Below are positions 7,795-16,430 of a stretch of 64,000 nt of DNA, piece by piece (the stretch's first letter is position 1; each line of letters starts with the position of its first letter). Position numbers and translations under genes: made by a program. This DNA is from Peterkaempfera bronchialis. Lineage in GTDB: Bacteria; Actinomycetota; Actinomycetes; Streptomycetales; Streptomycetaceae. The stretch is from positions 4,402,001-4,466,000 of the forward strand of contig NZ_CP031264.1 of the NCBI RefSeq assembly GCF_003258605.2, written 5' to 3'. The notes under the pieces were generated by a model, which did no database searches, was not told the origin of the DNA, and worked only from the letters and a program-made list of their open reading frames with translations.

Positions 7795-8910
7795 ATGCCC
7801 TCTGCGGAGGAGTTGCTCAGCCATGCGGCCGTGGTCGGCCTGGCCGACTGCCTCGGGGCGGTCGGCCGACAGTCCATGGCCGCCGCCGTCCGTGGATGCG
7901 TACCGGCGCTCGGAGACCTCGCCCTGCGGGAGCGCTGCGACCTGGTGCGTGAGGCGCTGCTGTCCACGGAGCCGGAGGGCTGCGAGGCGCTGGAGGCGAC
8001 CATACGCGCGGCACTTCCCGATCCGCGCTTCACCGGCTGGATGATCTGGCCGGTCACCGAGGCGGTTGCCGAAAGGGCATCACGGGAGCCCGAGGGAGAT
8101 GCCTTCGAGCGTGCCCTTCAGCTGCTGGCGGACCTCACCCCGCGCCTCACGTCGGAGTTCGCCGTCAGACGGCTCCTCAACGCCGATCTCGATCGGGCGA
8201 TGGCCGTGGTGAAGCGATGGACCGCGCATCCGGACGAGCATGTACGGCGCCTCGCCAGCGAGGGCACCCGGCCACGCCTGCCCTGGGCCGTGCGAGTGCC
8301 GGCGATCCTCGCCGACCCCGACGTCACACTCCCCGTGCTGGACGCCCTCTACCGGGACCCGTCGGAGTATGTGCGCCGATCGGTGGCCAACCATCTCAAT
8401 GACATCAGCCACGCACGTCCGGATCTCGCCGTCGCCACCGCCGGCCGATGGGCCGGGGCTCCCGACGGGCAGACCTCCCGGCTGATCCGGCACGCCCTGC
8501 GCACGGTGGTCAAGCGAGGCGACAGGGAGGCGCTGGCGCTGCTGGGCTTCAAGCCCACCGTCGGTCTGAAGGTCGAAGGGCCGACGGTGGAGAGCAGCCT
8601 CGTCCAGGTGGGAGAGGACCTCCGCTTCAGGTTCACCGTCGAGAACCAGGGCGATGAGCAGCTCAGGCTTGCCATCGACTATGTCGTCCACTACCGCAAG
8701 GCCAGCGGTGCCACGTCGCCGAAGGTCTTCAAACTCGCCGTCAGGACGCTGGGGCCGGGGGAGCGGAGCGCGCTCGCCGGGGTCCGCTCCTTCGCGCCGA
8801 TCTCCACCCGGGTGGTGCACCCCGGTATGCACGCCCTGGAGCTCCAGATCAACGGCGAGTCCTATGGCAGGACGGACTTCGAGGTCGCAGCCGCCGCCCG
8901 GACCGGCTGA
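7795..8910 (+). CDS. AlkC-like DNA glycosylase (HEAT-like repeats plus C-terminal Ig-like domain)
   Basis: About 371 residues. The N-terminal two-thirds is all-helical, with HEAT-like repeats such as HPDEHVRRLASEGTRPRLPW and DPSEYVRRSVANHLND. These are typical of AlkC/AlkD alkyl-base glycosylases, which excise 3-methyladenine-type lesions without base flipping. From about residue 270 the sequence becomes beta-rich (VEGPTVESSLVQVGEDLRFR and following). This fits the Ig-like domain known in some actinobacterial AlkC proteins. The start is ATG 7795 with GAGGACAAGG upstream. A terminator follows, shared with convergent mrp. Together with tag and the alkyltransferase-like gene at 53.2 kb, it is one of three alkylation-repair genes in the window. 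Confidence 0.75.
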   Translation: MPSAEELLSHAAVVGLADCLGAVGRQSMAAAVRGCVPALGDLALRERCDLVREALLSTEPEGCEALEATIRAALPDPRFTGWMIWPVTEAVAERASREPEGDAFERALQLLADLTPRLTSEFAVRRLLNADLDRAMAVVKRWTAHPDEHVRRLASEGTRPRLPWAVRVPAILADPDVTLPVLDALYRDPSEYVRRSVANHLNDISHARPDLAVATAGRWAGAPDGQTSRLIRHALRTVVKRGDREALALLGFKPTVGLKVEGPTVESSLVQVGEDLRFRFTVENQGDEQLRLAIDYVVHYRKASGATSPKVFKLAVRTLGPGERSALAGVRSFAPISTRVVHPGMHALELQINGESYGRTDFEVAAAARTG

Positions 8911-8917
8911 CGGAAGA

Positions 8918-8945
8918 GCCGGGCGCGGCAGCCACCGCGCCCGGC
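8918..8945. terminator. Bidirectional terminator between the AlkC-like gene and mrp
   Basis: Perfect 11-base arms GCCGGGCGCGG and CCGCGCCCGGC with a six-base loop, placed between two convergent genes. Confidence 0.75.
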
Positions 8946-8958
8946 CCCCCTTCCCTGC

Positions 8959-10128
8959 TCAGAACTTGTTGCGCGGCGTCAGCCCCAGAGACAGTCCGGC
9001 CAGACCGCGCTCACGGCGGCCCAGCTTGGCCGCCACGGCACGCAGCGCCGCGCCGGCCGGGGAGTCGGGGTCGGAGAGGACGACCGGCTTGCCCTCGTCG
9101 CCGCCCTCGCGCAGCCGTACGTCGATCGGGATGGAGCCCAGTACGGGCACCTCGGCGCCGGTCGCCCGGGTGAGCGCATCGGCGACGGTCCGGCCGCCGC
9201 CGGTGCCGAAGACGTCCACCATCTCGTCGCAGTGCGGGCAGGGCATGCCGGACATGTTCTCGATCACGCCGACGATCTTCTGGTGGGTCTGGAGCGCGAT
9301 GGTTCCGGCCCGCTCCGCGACCTCGGCGGCGGCCTGCTGCGGGGTGGTGACGATCAGGATCTCCGCGTTGGGGACCAGCTGCGCCACCGAGATGGCGATG
9401 TCGCCGGTGCCGGGCGGCAGGTCCAGCAGCAGTACGTCCAGGTCGCCCCAGTAGACATCGGCCAGGAACTGCTGGAGCGCACGGTGCAGCATCGGCCCGC
9501 GCCACACCACCGGGGCGTTGCCCGGGGTGAACATGCCGATGGAGATCACCTTCACGTCATGCGCCGACGGCGGCATGATCATGTTCTCGACCTGGGTCGG
9601 CCGACCGTCCACGCCCAGCATCCGGGGCACGCTGTGGCCGTAGATGTCGGCGTCCACCACCGCGACCTTGAGGCCGTCGGCGGCCAGCGCCGCAGCCACA
9701 TTGACCGTCACCGACGACTTGCCGACGCCGCCCTTTCCGGACGCTACCGCGTACACCCGGGTCAGCGAACCCGGCTTGGCGAACGGGATCTCCCGCTCGG
9801 CGGTGCCGCCGCGCAGCATGGTGGAGAGCTCGCGCCGCTGCTCGTCGCTCATCACATCCAGCTCGACCTCGACCGCCGTGACGCCGGGGACCCGCCCCAC
9901 CGCCTCGGTCACCCGGCTGGTGATGGTGTCGCGCATCGGGCAGCCGGAGACGGTGAGCCAGACGGCGACGCGCACCGCGCCGCCCTCGCCGATCTCCACC
10001 GATTTCACCATGCCCAGATCGGTGATGGGACGGTGGATCTCCGGGTCCTGCACAGTCGCCAGCGCACCGCGTACGGACTGCTCAAGTGGCGTCGCGTCGC
10101 CGGCCGCGCCCTGCGTCTCAATGGCCAT
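8959..10128 (-). CDS. mrp: Mrp/ApbC-type iron-sulfur cluster carrier ATPase
   Basis: A 389-residue P-loop ATPase that loads or transfers Fe-S clusters. An N-terminal MIP18/DUF59 domain (LATVQDPEIHRPITDLGMV, with the VSGCPMRDT Cys loop) is followed by the deviant Walker A VASGKGGVGKSSVTVNVA. Later come VVDADIYGHS and the paired cysteines of MPCPHCDEM, which bridge Fe-S clusters in this family. The start is ATG 10128 (MAIETQ). The longer frame upstream only reads through a 12-base repeat. In mycobacteria mrp (Rv1229c) lies in the same neighbourhood. Confidence 0.94.
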   Translation of the reverse strand: MAIETQGAAGDATPLEQSVRGALATVQDPEIHRPITDLGMVKSVEIGEGGAVRVAVWLTVSGCPMRDTITSRVTEAVGRVPGVTAVEVELDVMSDEQRRELSTMLRGGTAEREIPFAKPGSLTRVYAVASGKGGVGKSSVTVNVAAALAADGLKVAVVDADIYGHSVPRMLGVDGRPTQVENMIMPPSAHDVKVISIGMFTPGNAPVVWRGPMLHRALQQFLADVYWGDLDVLLLDLPPGTGDIAISVAQLVPNAEILIVTTPQQAAAEVAERAGTIALQTHQKIVGVIENMSGMPCPHCDEMVDVFGTGGGRTVADALTRATGAEVPVLGSIPIDVRLREGGDEGKPVVLSDPDSPAGAALRAVAAKLGRRERGLAGLSLGLTPRNKF

Positions 10129-10177
10129 GCACCGATGGTACGGCGCCGGGCCGCACCCCTGACCAGCCGGTAGCGTG

Positions 10178-10221
10178 CGGCGGGTCACACGGCGGGTCAC
10201 ACGGCGGGTCACACGGCGGGC
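10178..10221. repeat. 12-bp tandem repeat, 3.7 copies
   Basis: The unit CGGCGGGTCACA is repeated three times perfectly from 10178, then partially, and abuts the stop codon of the DUF1003 gene. It lies between that gene and mrp. Confidence 0.9.
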
Positions 10222-10911
10222 TCAGCGCTGGTCCGGCACGTCCTCCACCCGCCCGGCGGGCCCCCGGCGGTGCTCCTCCAGCTCCTTGAGCAGCACCTGC
10301 AACTCCGAGCGGATGAAGTCCCGGGTGGCCACCTCGCCCAGGCCCTGCCGCAGCGCCGCCACCTCCCGGGTCAGGAACTCGGTGTCGGCGATATTGCGCT
10401 CGCTGCGCGCCCGGTCCTGCTCCATGTTCACCCGGTCGCGGTCGTCCTGCCGGTTCTGCGCCAGCAGGATCAGCGGCGCGGCGTACGACGCCTGGAGCGA
10501 GAGCGCCAGGGTGAGGAAGATGAAGGGGTAGTTGTCGAACCGCAGGGACCCCGGCGCCAGGGTGTTCCAGCCGATCCAGACGATCACCACCACCGTCATC
10601 CAGACGATGAACCGGCCGGTCCCCAGGAACCGGGCGATCTGCTCGGACAGCCGCCCGAACGCCTCCGGGTCGTACGCCGGCAGCCGCACCCAGACCCGTC
10701 GGCCGCTGCGCGGCTGGTCCAGCCGGATGCGCCGCCGCTCCTCCCGCTCGCCGACCCGGGCGGCGGCGCCCTGGCCGGCGTACGACAGCCCTTCGCGGAT
10801 CCGCAGCTCCCGCAGCTCGCGGAGTTCGCGCAGCTCCCGCTGGAGCCGGGAGCGGCCCTCGTCGCGGGGGTCCCGGTCCCGGCGGCCCCGGCCGCCGCGC
10901 TCACCGTCCAC
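10222..10911 (-). CDS. DUF1003 membrane protein
   Basis: A 229-residue inner-membrane protein with two transmembrane helices: FIVWMTVVVIVWIGWNTL and a second one in FIFLTLALSLQASYAAPLIL. The DUF1003 hallmark segment ends in LLAQNRQDDRDR. The N-terminal third is Arg-rich and carries an RELRELRELREL repeat. The C-terminus is a predicted coiled coil. The function is unknown. Family members are often next to MgtE/CBS-type genes, as here, where it overlaps the upstream MgtE-N gene by 11 bases. The start is GTG 10911, and the overlap suggests coupling within one transcript. Confidence 0.88.
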   Translation of the reverse strand: MDGERGGRGRRDRDPRDEGRSRLQRELRELRELRELRIREGLSYAGQGAAARVGEREERRRIRLDQPRSGRRVWVRLPAYDPEAFGRLSEQIARFLGTGRFIVWMTVVVIVWIGWNTLAPGSLRFDNYPFIFLTLALSLQASYAAPLILLAQNRQDDRDRVNMEQDRARSERNIADTEFLTREVAALRQGLGEVATRDFIRSELQVLLKELEEHRRGPAGRVEDVPDQR

Positions 10912-12187
10912 CGCCGGACACCCCCTCGGCCGGCAGGTCGCCGAGGTGCACGGTGGACTCCCGCCAGTCCTCCGGCAGCAGGTGGTCCAGGACGTCGTCC
11001 ACCGTGACCGCGCCCAGCAGGTGGTCGGCGTCGTCCACCACCGGCGCGGCCACCAGGTTGTAGGTGGCCAGATAGCTGGTGATCACCGCGAGCGGGGTGT
11101 CGGGCGGCAGCGGGTCCAGGTCCCGGTCCACGATCGCCCCGATCAGGGTGTACGGGGGCTCCCGCAGCAGCCGCTGGAAGTGCACGATGCCCAGATAGGT
11201 ACCGGTCGGCGTCTCATTGGGCGGTCGGCACACATACACCTGCGCCGCCAGCGCGGACTTCTGCTCGGCCATCCGCACCCGGGCCAGCGCGTCGGCCACG
11301 GTGGCGTCCGGCTCCAGCACGATCGGCTCGGTCGTCATCAGGCCGCCGGCGGAGTCCTCCTGGTAGCTCAGCAGCCGGCGGACCGGTTCCGCCTCGTCCG
11401 GCTCCATCAGCCGCAGCAGCCGCTCGGCGTCGTCGCCCGGCAGCTCGGAGAGCAGGTCGGCGGCGTCGTCCGGGTCCATCGCCTCCAGGATGTCGGCGGC
11501 CCGCTCGTCCTTCAGCTTGCCGATGATCTCCACCTGGTCGTCCTCGGGCAGCTCCTCCAGGACATCCGCCAGCCGCTCGTCGTCCAGCGCCGCCGCCACC
11601 TCGGCACGGCGCTTCGCCGACAGATGGTGCAGCACATTGGCCAGGTCGGCGGGGCGCAGCTGCTCGAAGGTGGCCAGCAGATTGGCCGCGCCCTGCCCCT
11701 CCTCGCTGAGCGAGAAACCGGTGACCGCCGACCAGTCCACGGTCAGCGTCTCGCCCCGGCGGCGCAGCCGGCCGGCCTTGGCGCGCTGGACGAAGACCTT
11801 GCCGACCTCCCACTCGCGCAGCCGGATCTGCTCCATCGCCACATCCAGCACGGTGACCTGCTCGCCGGTCTCGGCGAGGGTGACCCGGCGGTCCAGCATC
11901 TCGCCCAGCACCAGGGTCTCGCTGGCCCGCTGCTCGAAGCGGCGCATATTGATCACGCCGGTGGTCAGCACCTGGCCGGACTCCAGGCTGGTCACCCTGG
12001 TCATCGGCAGGAAGATCCGGCGGCGGGTCACCACCTCGGCGACCAGCCCCAGCACCCGGGGCGGCCGACCGCCCACCCGCAGTGACACCACGACATCGCG
12101 GACCCGGCCCACCTGGTCGCCGTTGGGATCGAAGACCGCGGCCCCGGACAGGTGCGAGATGAAGACCCGGTTGGCTGCTGCTGCCAT
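10901..12187 (-). CDS. MgtE-N/CBS-domain protein with PRC barrel, no membrane domain
   Basis: 428 residues. A PRC-barrel-like N-terminus (RVFISHLSGAAVFDPNGDQV) is followed by a beta-rich linker and an MgtE N-terminal superhelix (LRPADLANVLHHLSAKRRAE through LSYQEDSAGGLMTTEP). Two CBS motifs come last. The transmembrane magnesium channel of true MgtE is absent, so a regulatory or Mg-sensing soluble role is inferred, as for Rv1232c. ATG 12187 has AAGGAGG just upstream. The longer upstream frame lacks support. It is co-transcribed with the DUF1003 gene. Confidence 0.85.
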   Translation of the reverse strand: MAAAANRVFISHLSGAAVFDPNGDQVGRVRDVVVSLRVGGRPPRVLGLVAEVVTRRRIFLPMTRVTSLESGQVLTTGVINMRRFEQRASETLVLGEMLDRRVTLAETGEQVTVLDVAMEQIRLREWEVGKVFVQRAKAGRLRRRGETLTVDWSAVTGFSLSEEGQGAANLLATFEQLRPADLANVLHHLSAKRRAEVAAALDDERLADVLEELPEDDQVEIIGKLKDERAADILEAMDPDDAADLLSELPGDDAERLLRLMEPDEAEPVRRLLSYQEDSAGGLMTTEPIVLEPDATVADALARVRMAEQKSALAAQVYVCRPPNETPTGTYLGIVHFQRLLREPPYTLIGAIVDRDLDPLPPDTPLAVITSYLATYNLVAAPVVDDADHLLGAVTVDDVLDHLLPEDWRESTVHLGDLPAEGVSGGGR

Positions 12188-12488
12188 GGCCTCCTTGATC
12201 TCCTCCCTGCCACCCCGGCACCCGCCTGCCCCCTGGCCCGTCCGCCGATGCAGCCAGGCTACCCGCGCGCCCCGGCGCGGGCCCGTCGGAGGGCGGGCCC
12301 GTGGTGCTCCCGCACCCGGGGTGCGCAGGTCCGGTGAAGGGGCGTCCGCAGGCCGCCGGGAGCGGAATGCGCATTGCCGTATCCCGCGTGTGCTGCGGTA
12401 GCTTGCTGCCGTTCCACCAGCCCCTACCCTCCGGCGGGCCGGTCTTCGGGCCCGCTGCCGTCCCCCTGCGCGGGAGGAACACACAACC
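12188..12488. promoter_or_regulatory. Divergent intergenic region
   Basis: About 300 bases separate the MgtE-N gene (minus) and the lipoprotein gene (plus). The right half is slightly less GC-rich and should hold the lipoprotein promoter. A loose TTGCCG (12374-12379) and TAGCTT pair is visible, but the 19-base spacing is poor. No further gene is credible here. Confidence 0.3.
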
Positions 12489-13220
12489 ATGCTGATGCGC
12501 AGCACCGCCCTCGGGACCGCCTGCGCGACGGCGGCCCTGGCACTCGCCGCCGGATGCAGCCAGCCGCCGCCGGACCCGGACGCGGACACCAACGGCGTCG
12601 GCCGCCAGGCCCCGGCCGCCATCGCGGCCAAGGCTCGGCAGGCCGCGCTGGGCGCCTCCTCGGTGCACCTCTCCGGCAGCGTCGTCAGCTCGGGTGCCCG
12701 CTACCGCCTCGACATGCGGCTCAAGGCGGACGGGGGCACCGGGAAGGTGGTCAGCGGCCAGCGCACCTTCGAGCTGCTGCGGGTCGGGTCCAAGCTCTAT
12801 GTGAAGGGCGACGCCGCGTTCTACGCCGAGGCGTCGTCGGCGTCGGCGTCCGCCGCCTCCGTGTCGACCACGCTGGAGGGCAAGTATGTGCGGGTGCACT
12901 CCACGGACCCCTCGTACAAGGAGCTGTCGGTCTTCACGGACAAGGCGGCGCTGCTCGGCAGCGTCACCGACCTGGGCGGCCCGGCCGACAAGGGCGACTA
13001 CCGGAAGGTCGGCGGACTGCGCACGGTGGCGGTCACCACGGAGGGCGGCAGCACCTTGCGGGTCTCCCTGGAGGGCACGCCCTACCCGGTCCGCGTGGAG
13101 CGGCCCGGCGGCGCGGGCACCTTGGACCTCACGGACTACGGCAAGGCGTTCACGGTGAAAGCTCCGCCTGCCGAGGAGGTGCTGGACTACGGTGCGGGGG
13201 CGCGCAGCGGCGAGGGGTGA
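12489..13220 (+). CDS. Predicted lipoprotein, LppX/LprG-like
   Basis: A 243-residue exported lipoprotein. The signal peptide MLMRSTALGTACATAALALA ends at a lipobox AAGC, with Cys near residue 23. The mature part has the pattern FELLRVGSKLYVKG and EGTPYPVRVERPG seen in LppX/LprAFG-type lipid-binding lipoproteins. It shares this with a second lipoprotein in the window (57867-58646): both contain FELLR, EGTPYPVR and VKAPPA segments. A role in lipid handling at the cell surface is inferred. GGGAGGAAC lies upstream. The 3' end of the gene, including its stop codon, is duplicated 117 bases downstream. Confidence 0.75.
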   Translation: MLMRSTALGTACATAALALAAGCSQPPPDPDADTNGVGRQAPAAIAAKARQAALGASSVHLSGSVVSSGARYRLDMRLKADGGTGKVVSGQRTFELLRVGSKLYVKGDAAFYAEASSASASAASVSTTLEGKYVRVHSTDPSYKELSVFTDKAALLGSVTDLGGPADKGDYRKVGGLRTVAVTTEGGSTLRVSLEGTPYPVRVERPGGAGTLDLTDYGKAFTVKAPPAEEVLDYGAGARSGEG

Positions 13221-13370
13221 GGGGGGCTTCCCGCCCGGGGCCGGGGCGGGGTGGGGTGGGGGTGGGCGTGGGTGGATGCTCCGCCTGCCGAGGAGGTGCT
13301 GGATTACGGTGCGGGGGCGCGCAGCGGCTAGGGGTGAGGGGGGGCTTCCCGCCCGGGGCCGGGGCCGGGT
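13161..13370. repeat. 117-bp tandem duplication of the lipoprotein gene 3' end
   Basis: The block 13161-13257, which includes the last 20 codons and stop of the lipoprotein gene, recurs at 13278-13371 with only a few changes. One change turns GGCGAGGGG into GGCTAGGGG. The second copy runs into the end of the convergent gene at 13370. Confidence 0.9.
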
Positions 13371-13921
13371 CAGGGCTTGCGGCGGCGGAGGAGGAGGCGG
13401 GGGAGGGCTGCCGGGACGGGGTGGCGGGTGGTGGCCGGGGACGGCATCGGCGTCGCGGCCTGGGAGGCGTCGGGCATGGCGCCGGGCCGCTCCGCCGTCG
13501 GGCCGGTCGGCTCCAGCCGCAGCACCCGGCACTCCCGGGCCCACCGCTCGGTGACGGTCTCGGTGTCCGGCGCATTGAGCCGCTTGCCCTTGAGCTCCTC
13601 GACCGCCGCCTGCCAGGCCGCACTGCCCGGGACCAGCTCCACCACCCGGGCCGACCAGCCCACCAGCCGCCCGCCCTTGTCCTTGCTGCGTACCGTCACC
13701 ACCGCGTCCTGCCCGCCGACCAGCCCGTGCAGCGGCTGCTCGGCGCCGTCGCCGACCACCACCACCGCCCCGTCCTGCCAGGCGTGCCAGAGCGGACGGG
13801 GCTGCCCCTGCCCGCCCGGGGCCACCCAGAGCAGTCCGGACTTCTTCGCGGACTCCTCCACCAGGGCGGAGTCGAAGAACTCCTCGGCCGACGGGGCGGG
13901 TGCGGCTGTCACACGGTCCAT
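13370..13921 (-). CDS. Conserved hypothetical protein, possible FMN-binding split barrel
   Basis: 183 residues. The first 125 look beta-rich, with PLWHAWQDGAVVVVGDGAEQ and DAVVTVRSKDKGGRLVGWSA, reminiscent of pyridoxamine-oxidase-like split barrels that read a FMN or F420 cofactor. I cannot identify ligand residues, so this is tentative. The C-terminal 50 residues are Pro/Ala-rich and end in LLLRRRKP. The terminal part overlaps the duplicated DNA at 13.3 kb, so the tail may be a recent addition. The start codon is 32 bases from the end of secDF on the same strand, so the two are probably in one transcript. Confidence 0.6.
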   Translation of the reverse strand: MDRVTAAPAPSAEEFFDSALVEESAKKSGLLWVAPGGQGQPRPLWHAWQDGAVVVVGDGAEQPLHGLVGGQDAVVTVRSKDKGGRLVGWSARVVELVPGSAAWQAAVEELKGKRLNAPDTETVTERWARECRVLRLEPTGPTAERPGAMPDASQAATPMPSPATTRHPVPAALPRLLLRRRKP

Positions 13922-13953
13922 GAGGCACAGCGTACGGGGCCGGGGAGGCCCGG

Positions 13954-16242
13954 TCAGACCTGGGCGCCGTTGGAGTGCCGGGCCGCTCCGACGGCGCCCG
14001 GGGAGCGCTTTGCGGCCGGGGGCGGCGGCGTGGGGCGGTGGCTCTCCAGTTCCACGGCGAGCGGTGCCGCGGTGAACATCGAGGACCAGGTACCCACGAC
14101 GATGCCGATGAGCAGGGCGATGGCGAAGTCGGTGAGCGAGTCCCCGCCGAGCACGGCGAGCGCGGTGAGGATGAAGACCGCGCCGAGGCCGGTGTTCACG
14201 GTGCGCGGCACGGTCTGGAGCACCGCGTCATTGGCGATCTGCTGGAACGGGGTCTTGCGGGCCCGCGCCCACAGCTCCCGTACCCGGTCGAAGACGACCA
14301 CCGAGTCATTGACGGAGTAGCCGATCACGGTGAGCAGCGCCGCCAGGAAGACCCCGTCGATGGGCTTGCCGAGCCAGGCGAAGACACCGACCAGGACCAC
14401 CACGTCATGGGCCATGGCCGTCACCGAGGCCGCCGCGAAGGTCCAGCGGAAGCGGATCGCCAGATAGCCGAGCTGGGCGGCGAGCGCCACCCCGAGGGCG
14501 ATCAGCGCACCCCGGCGCAGTTCGGCGCCGAGGCTCGGGCCGATGAACTCGTCGCGGAGCTTGGTGGTGCTGCCGCCGACCTTCTCCAGCGCCTGCTCGA
14601 TCTTGGTCCGGTCGGCCTCGGAGAGCTGCCCGGTGCGGATGGAGATGGCGTCGGAGCCGGCGGTGCCGACGGTGGCGCGCGGGAATCCGGCGTCCGAGAC
14701 GGCCTGGCGGGCGGTCTCCGCGTCGATGGTGCGGCTGGTGGTGTACTCGACCAGCCGCCCGCCGGTGAACTCGACGTCCAGGTTCAGCCCGCGTACCGCG
14801 ATGCCGCTGCCGGCCAGCACGGTGACGGCGGCGGCGATGGCCAGCCAGCGGCGGGGGTGGCGCAGCAGGTTCGGGCCCATCCGGGTGAGCCGGGTGCGGA
14901 TGCTGCCGAGTCCGGCGATGCCGGTGAGGCCGGGCCGCCGCCGTACCCAGCCCAGGGCGAGCGCGACATCGGTGAGCGCCCGGGTGACGACCAGCGCGGA
15001 GACCATGGAGGCGAGCACGCCGATGCCGAGGGTGACACCGAAGCCGCGCACCGGTCCGGAGGCGAAGAAGAAGAGCAGTCCGGCGGCGAGCAGGGTGGTG
15101 ATGTTGGAGTCGGCGATGGCGCTCCAGGCGTTGCGGAAGCCTGCGGTGAGGGCCGCCGCCAGCCCGCGCCGCCTGCTCGCGGCGTACTCCTCCCGGGCCC
15201 GTTCGAAGACCAGGACGTTGGCGTCCACCGCCATGCCGATCGCCAGCACGAACCCGGCCAGGCCGGGCAGCGTGAGGGTGGCGCCCAGGGCCAGCAGGGC
15301 GGCGTAGGAGATCAGCCCGTAGGAGGCCAGGGCGACGGCGGCCAGGGCGCCGAAGAGCCGGTAGACGCAGATCAGGAAGATCGCGGTGCAGGCCACGCCG
15401 ATCACGGCGGCCTCGGTGGAGGCGGCGATGGCGGCGGCGCCCAGGGTGGGGCCGACGGTGCGCTGCTCGACGACGTCCACCGGGACGGGGAGCGCACCGC
15501 CCTGGATCAGCAGGGCCAGTTCGCGGGCTTCCTCGGGGGAGAAGGAGCCGGTGATCTGGGTGGAGCTGCCGGTGATGCCGACGTTGCAGGAGACGCTGGG
15601 GTCCACCTGCGGCGAGGAGATCACCTTGTCGTCCAGCACGATCGCCACCCGGCGCCGGGGGTCGCCCGGGGCCTGGCAGGCGGCGTCGCCGGTCAGCTTG
15701 GACCAGGCCTTGCCGCCGTCGCCCCGGAAGTCGACGGTGACGTACCAGCCGAGGCCCTGCTGGGAGTCCAGCTGGGCCTCGGCGCCTTTGACGCCGCTGC
15801 CGGTCAGCCCGGCGGCGCCCAGCTGGAGCGCGGTACCGGACTCGTCCTCCATCACCAGCGTGCCGGGGGTGGCGGTGGCGCCCGGTTCGGTGGCGCCGAG
15901 CACCGGGTGGAAGGCGAGCTGGGCGGTGCGGCCGAGGATGTCGGCGGCCTGCTTCGGGTCCTGCACGCTGGGCAGTTCCACGATGATGCGGCGGTCGCCG
16001 GACTGGGTGAGGGTGGGTTCGGCGACGCCGAGTGCGTCGATGCGCTTGCGCAGCACCTCCATGGCCCGTTCGGTGGTGTCCCGGTCGGCCTTGGCGGTGG
16101 CCGTGTCACGGGCCTCCAGCACGATCTGGGTGCCGCCGCGCAGGTCCAGGCCGAGTCGGGGCGACTTGGTGACGGTCAGGAACGCGGACCCCAGCAGCAC
16201 GGCGAGGGCCAGCACTGCCCGTACGGCGGTGGCGCGAGTCAT
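13954..16242 (-). CDS. secDF: Fused SecDF protein-export membrane protein
   Basis: 762 residues joining SecD and SecF in one chain, an RND-type proton-driven accessory of the Sec translocon. The SecD half shows LGLDLRGGTQIVLEARD and the transmembrane motif AIGMAVDANVLVFERAREE. The SecF half shows LDVEFTGGRLVEY and VIGYSVNDSVVVFDRVRE. Twelve membrane helices are expected in total. ATG 16242 fits the N-terminal membrane segment, and the much longer upstream frame is not real. Streptomycetes usually also carry separate secD and secF elsewhere, so this is probably a second system. Its neighbours (short MreB-like, two DksA-like genes) recall the SCO6160-SCO6166 region, from memory. Confidence 0.93.
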   Translation of the reverse strand: MTRATAVRAVLALAVLLGSAFLTVTKSPRLGLDLRGGTQIVLEARDTATAKADRDTTERAMEVLRKRIDALGVAEPTLTQSGDRRIIVELPSVQDPKQAADILGRTAQLAFHPVLGATEPGATATPGTLVMEDESGTALQLGAAGLTGSGVKGAEAQLDSQQGLGWYVTVDFRGDGGKAWSKLTGDAACQAPGDPRRRVAIVLDDKVISSPQVDPSVSCNVGITGSSTQITGSFSPEEARELALLIQGGALPVPVDVVEQRTVGPTLGAAAIAASTEAAVIGVACTAIFLICVYRLFGALAAVALASYGLISYAALLALGATLTLPGLAGFVLAIGMAVDANVLVFERAREEYAASRRRGLAAALTAGFRNAWSAIADSNITTLLAAGLLFFFASGPVRGFGVTLGIGVLASMVSALVVTRALTDVALALGWVRRRPGLTGIAGLGSIRTRLTRMGPNLLRHPRRWLAIAAAVTVLAGSGIAVRGLNLDVEFTGGRLVEYTTSRTIDAETARQAVSDAGFPRATVGTAGSDAISIRTGQLSEADRTKIEQALEKVGGSTTKLRDEFIGPSLGAELRRGALIALGVALAAQLGYLAIRFRWTFAAASVTAMAHDVVVLVGVFAWLGKPIDGVFLAALLTVIGYSVNDSVVVFDRVRELWARARKTPFQQIANDAVLQTVPRTVNTGLGAVFILTALAVLGGDSLTDFAIALLIGIVVGTWSSMFTAAPLAVELESHRPTPPPPAAKRSPGAVGAARHSNGAQV

Positions 16243-16430
16243 GGGGGAGGGCCTCCAACGGGGGGCCGCGGCCCGGCGGGGCCGACGGCGGGCCCGCCGT
16301 TGCGGGCTTCGGTCAGGGGGTGGCTGGGGGTACGGGAGTCCGGGCGGGAGCCGCTCGGGGCGCCCTGGCTGCGACACCTTGGACGGGCGCCGCGAGCGGC
16401 TCCGGCCCGGACGGTCTGCGGCTCTCGGAG

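Noticed and set aside
13192-13554. Gly-rich 120-codon open frame in the duplicated intergenic DNA
   Set aside because: It reads through repeat DNA in a GC-rich frame and starts inside the lipoprotein gene.
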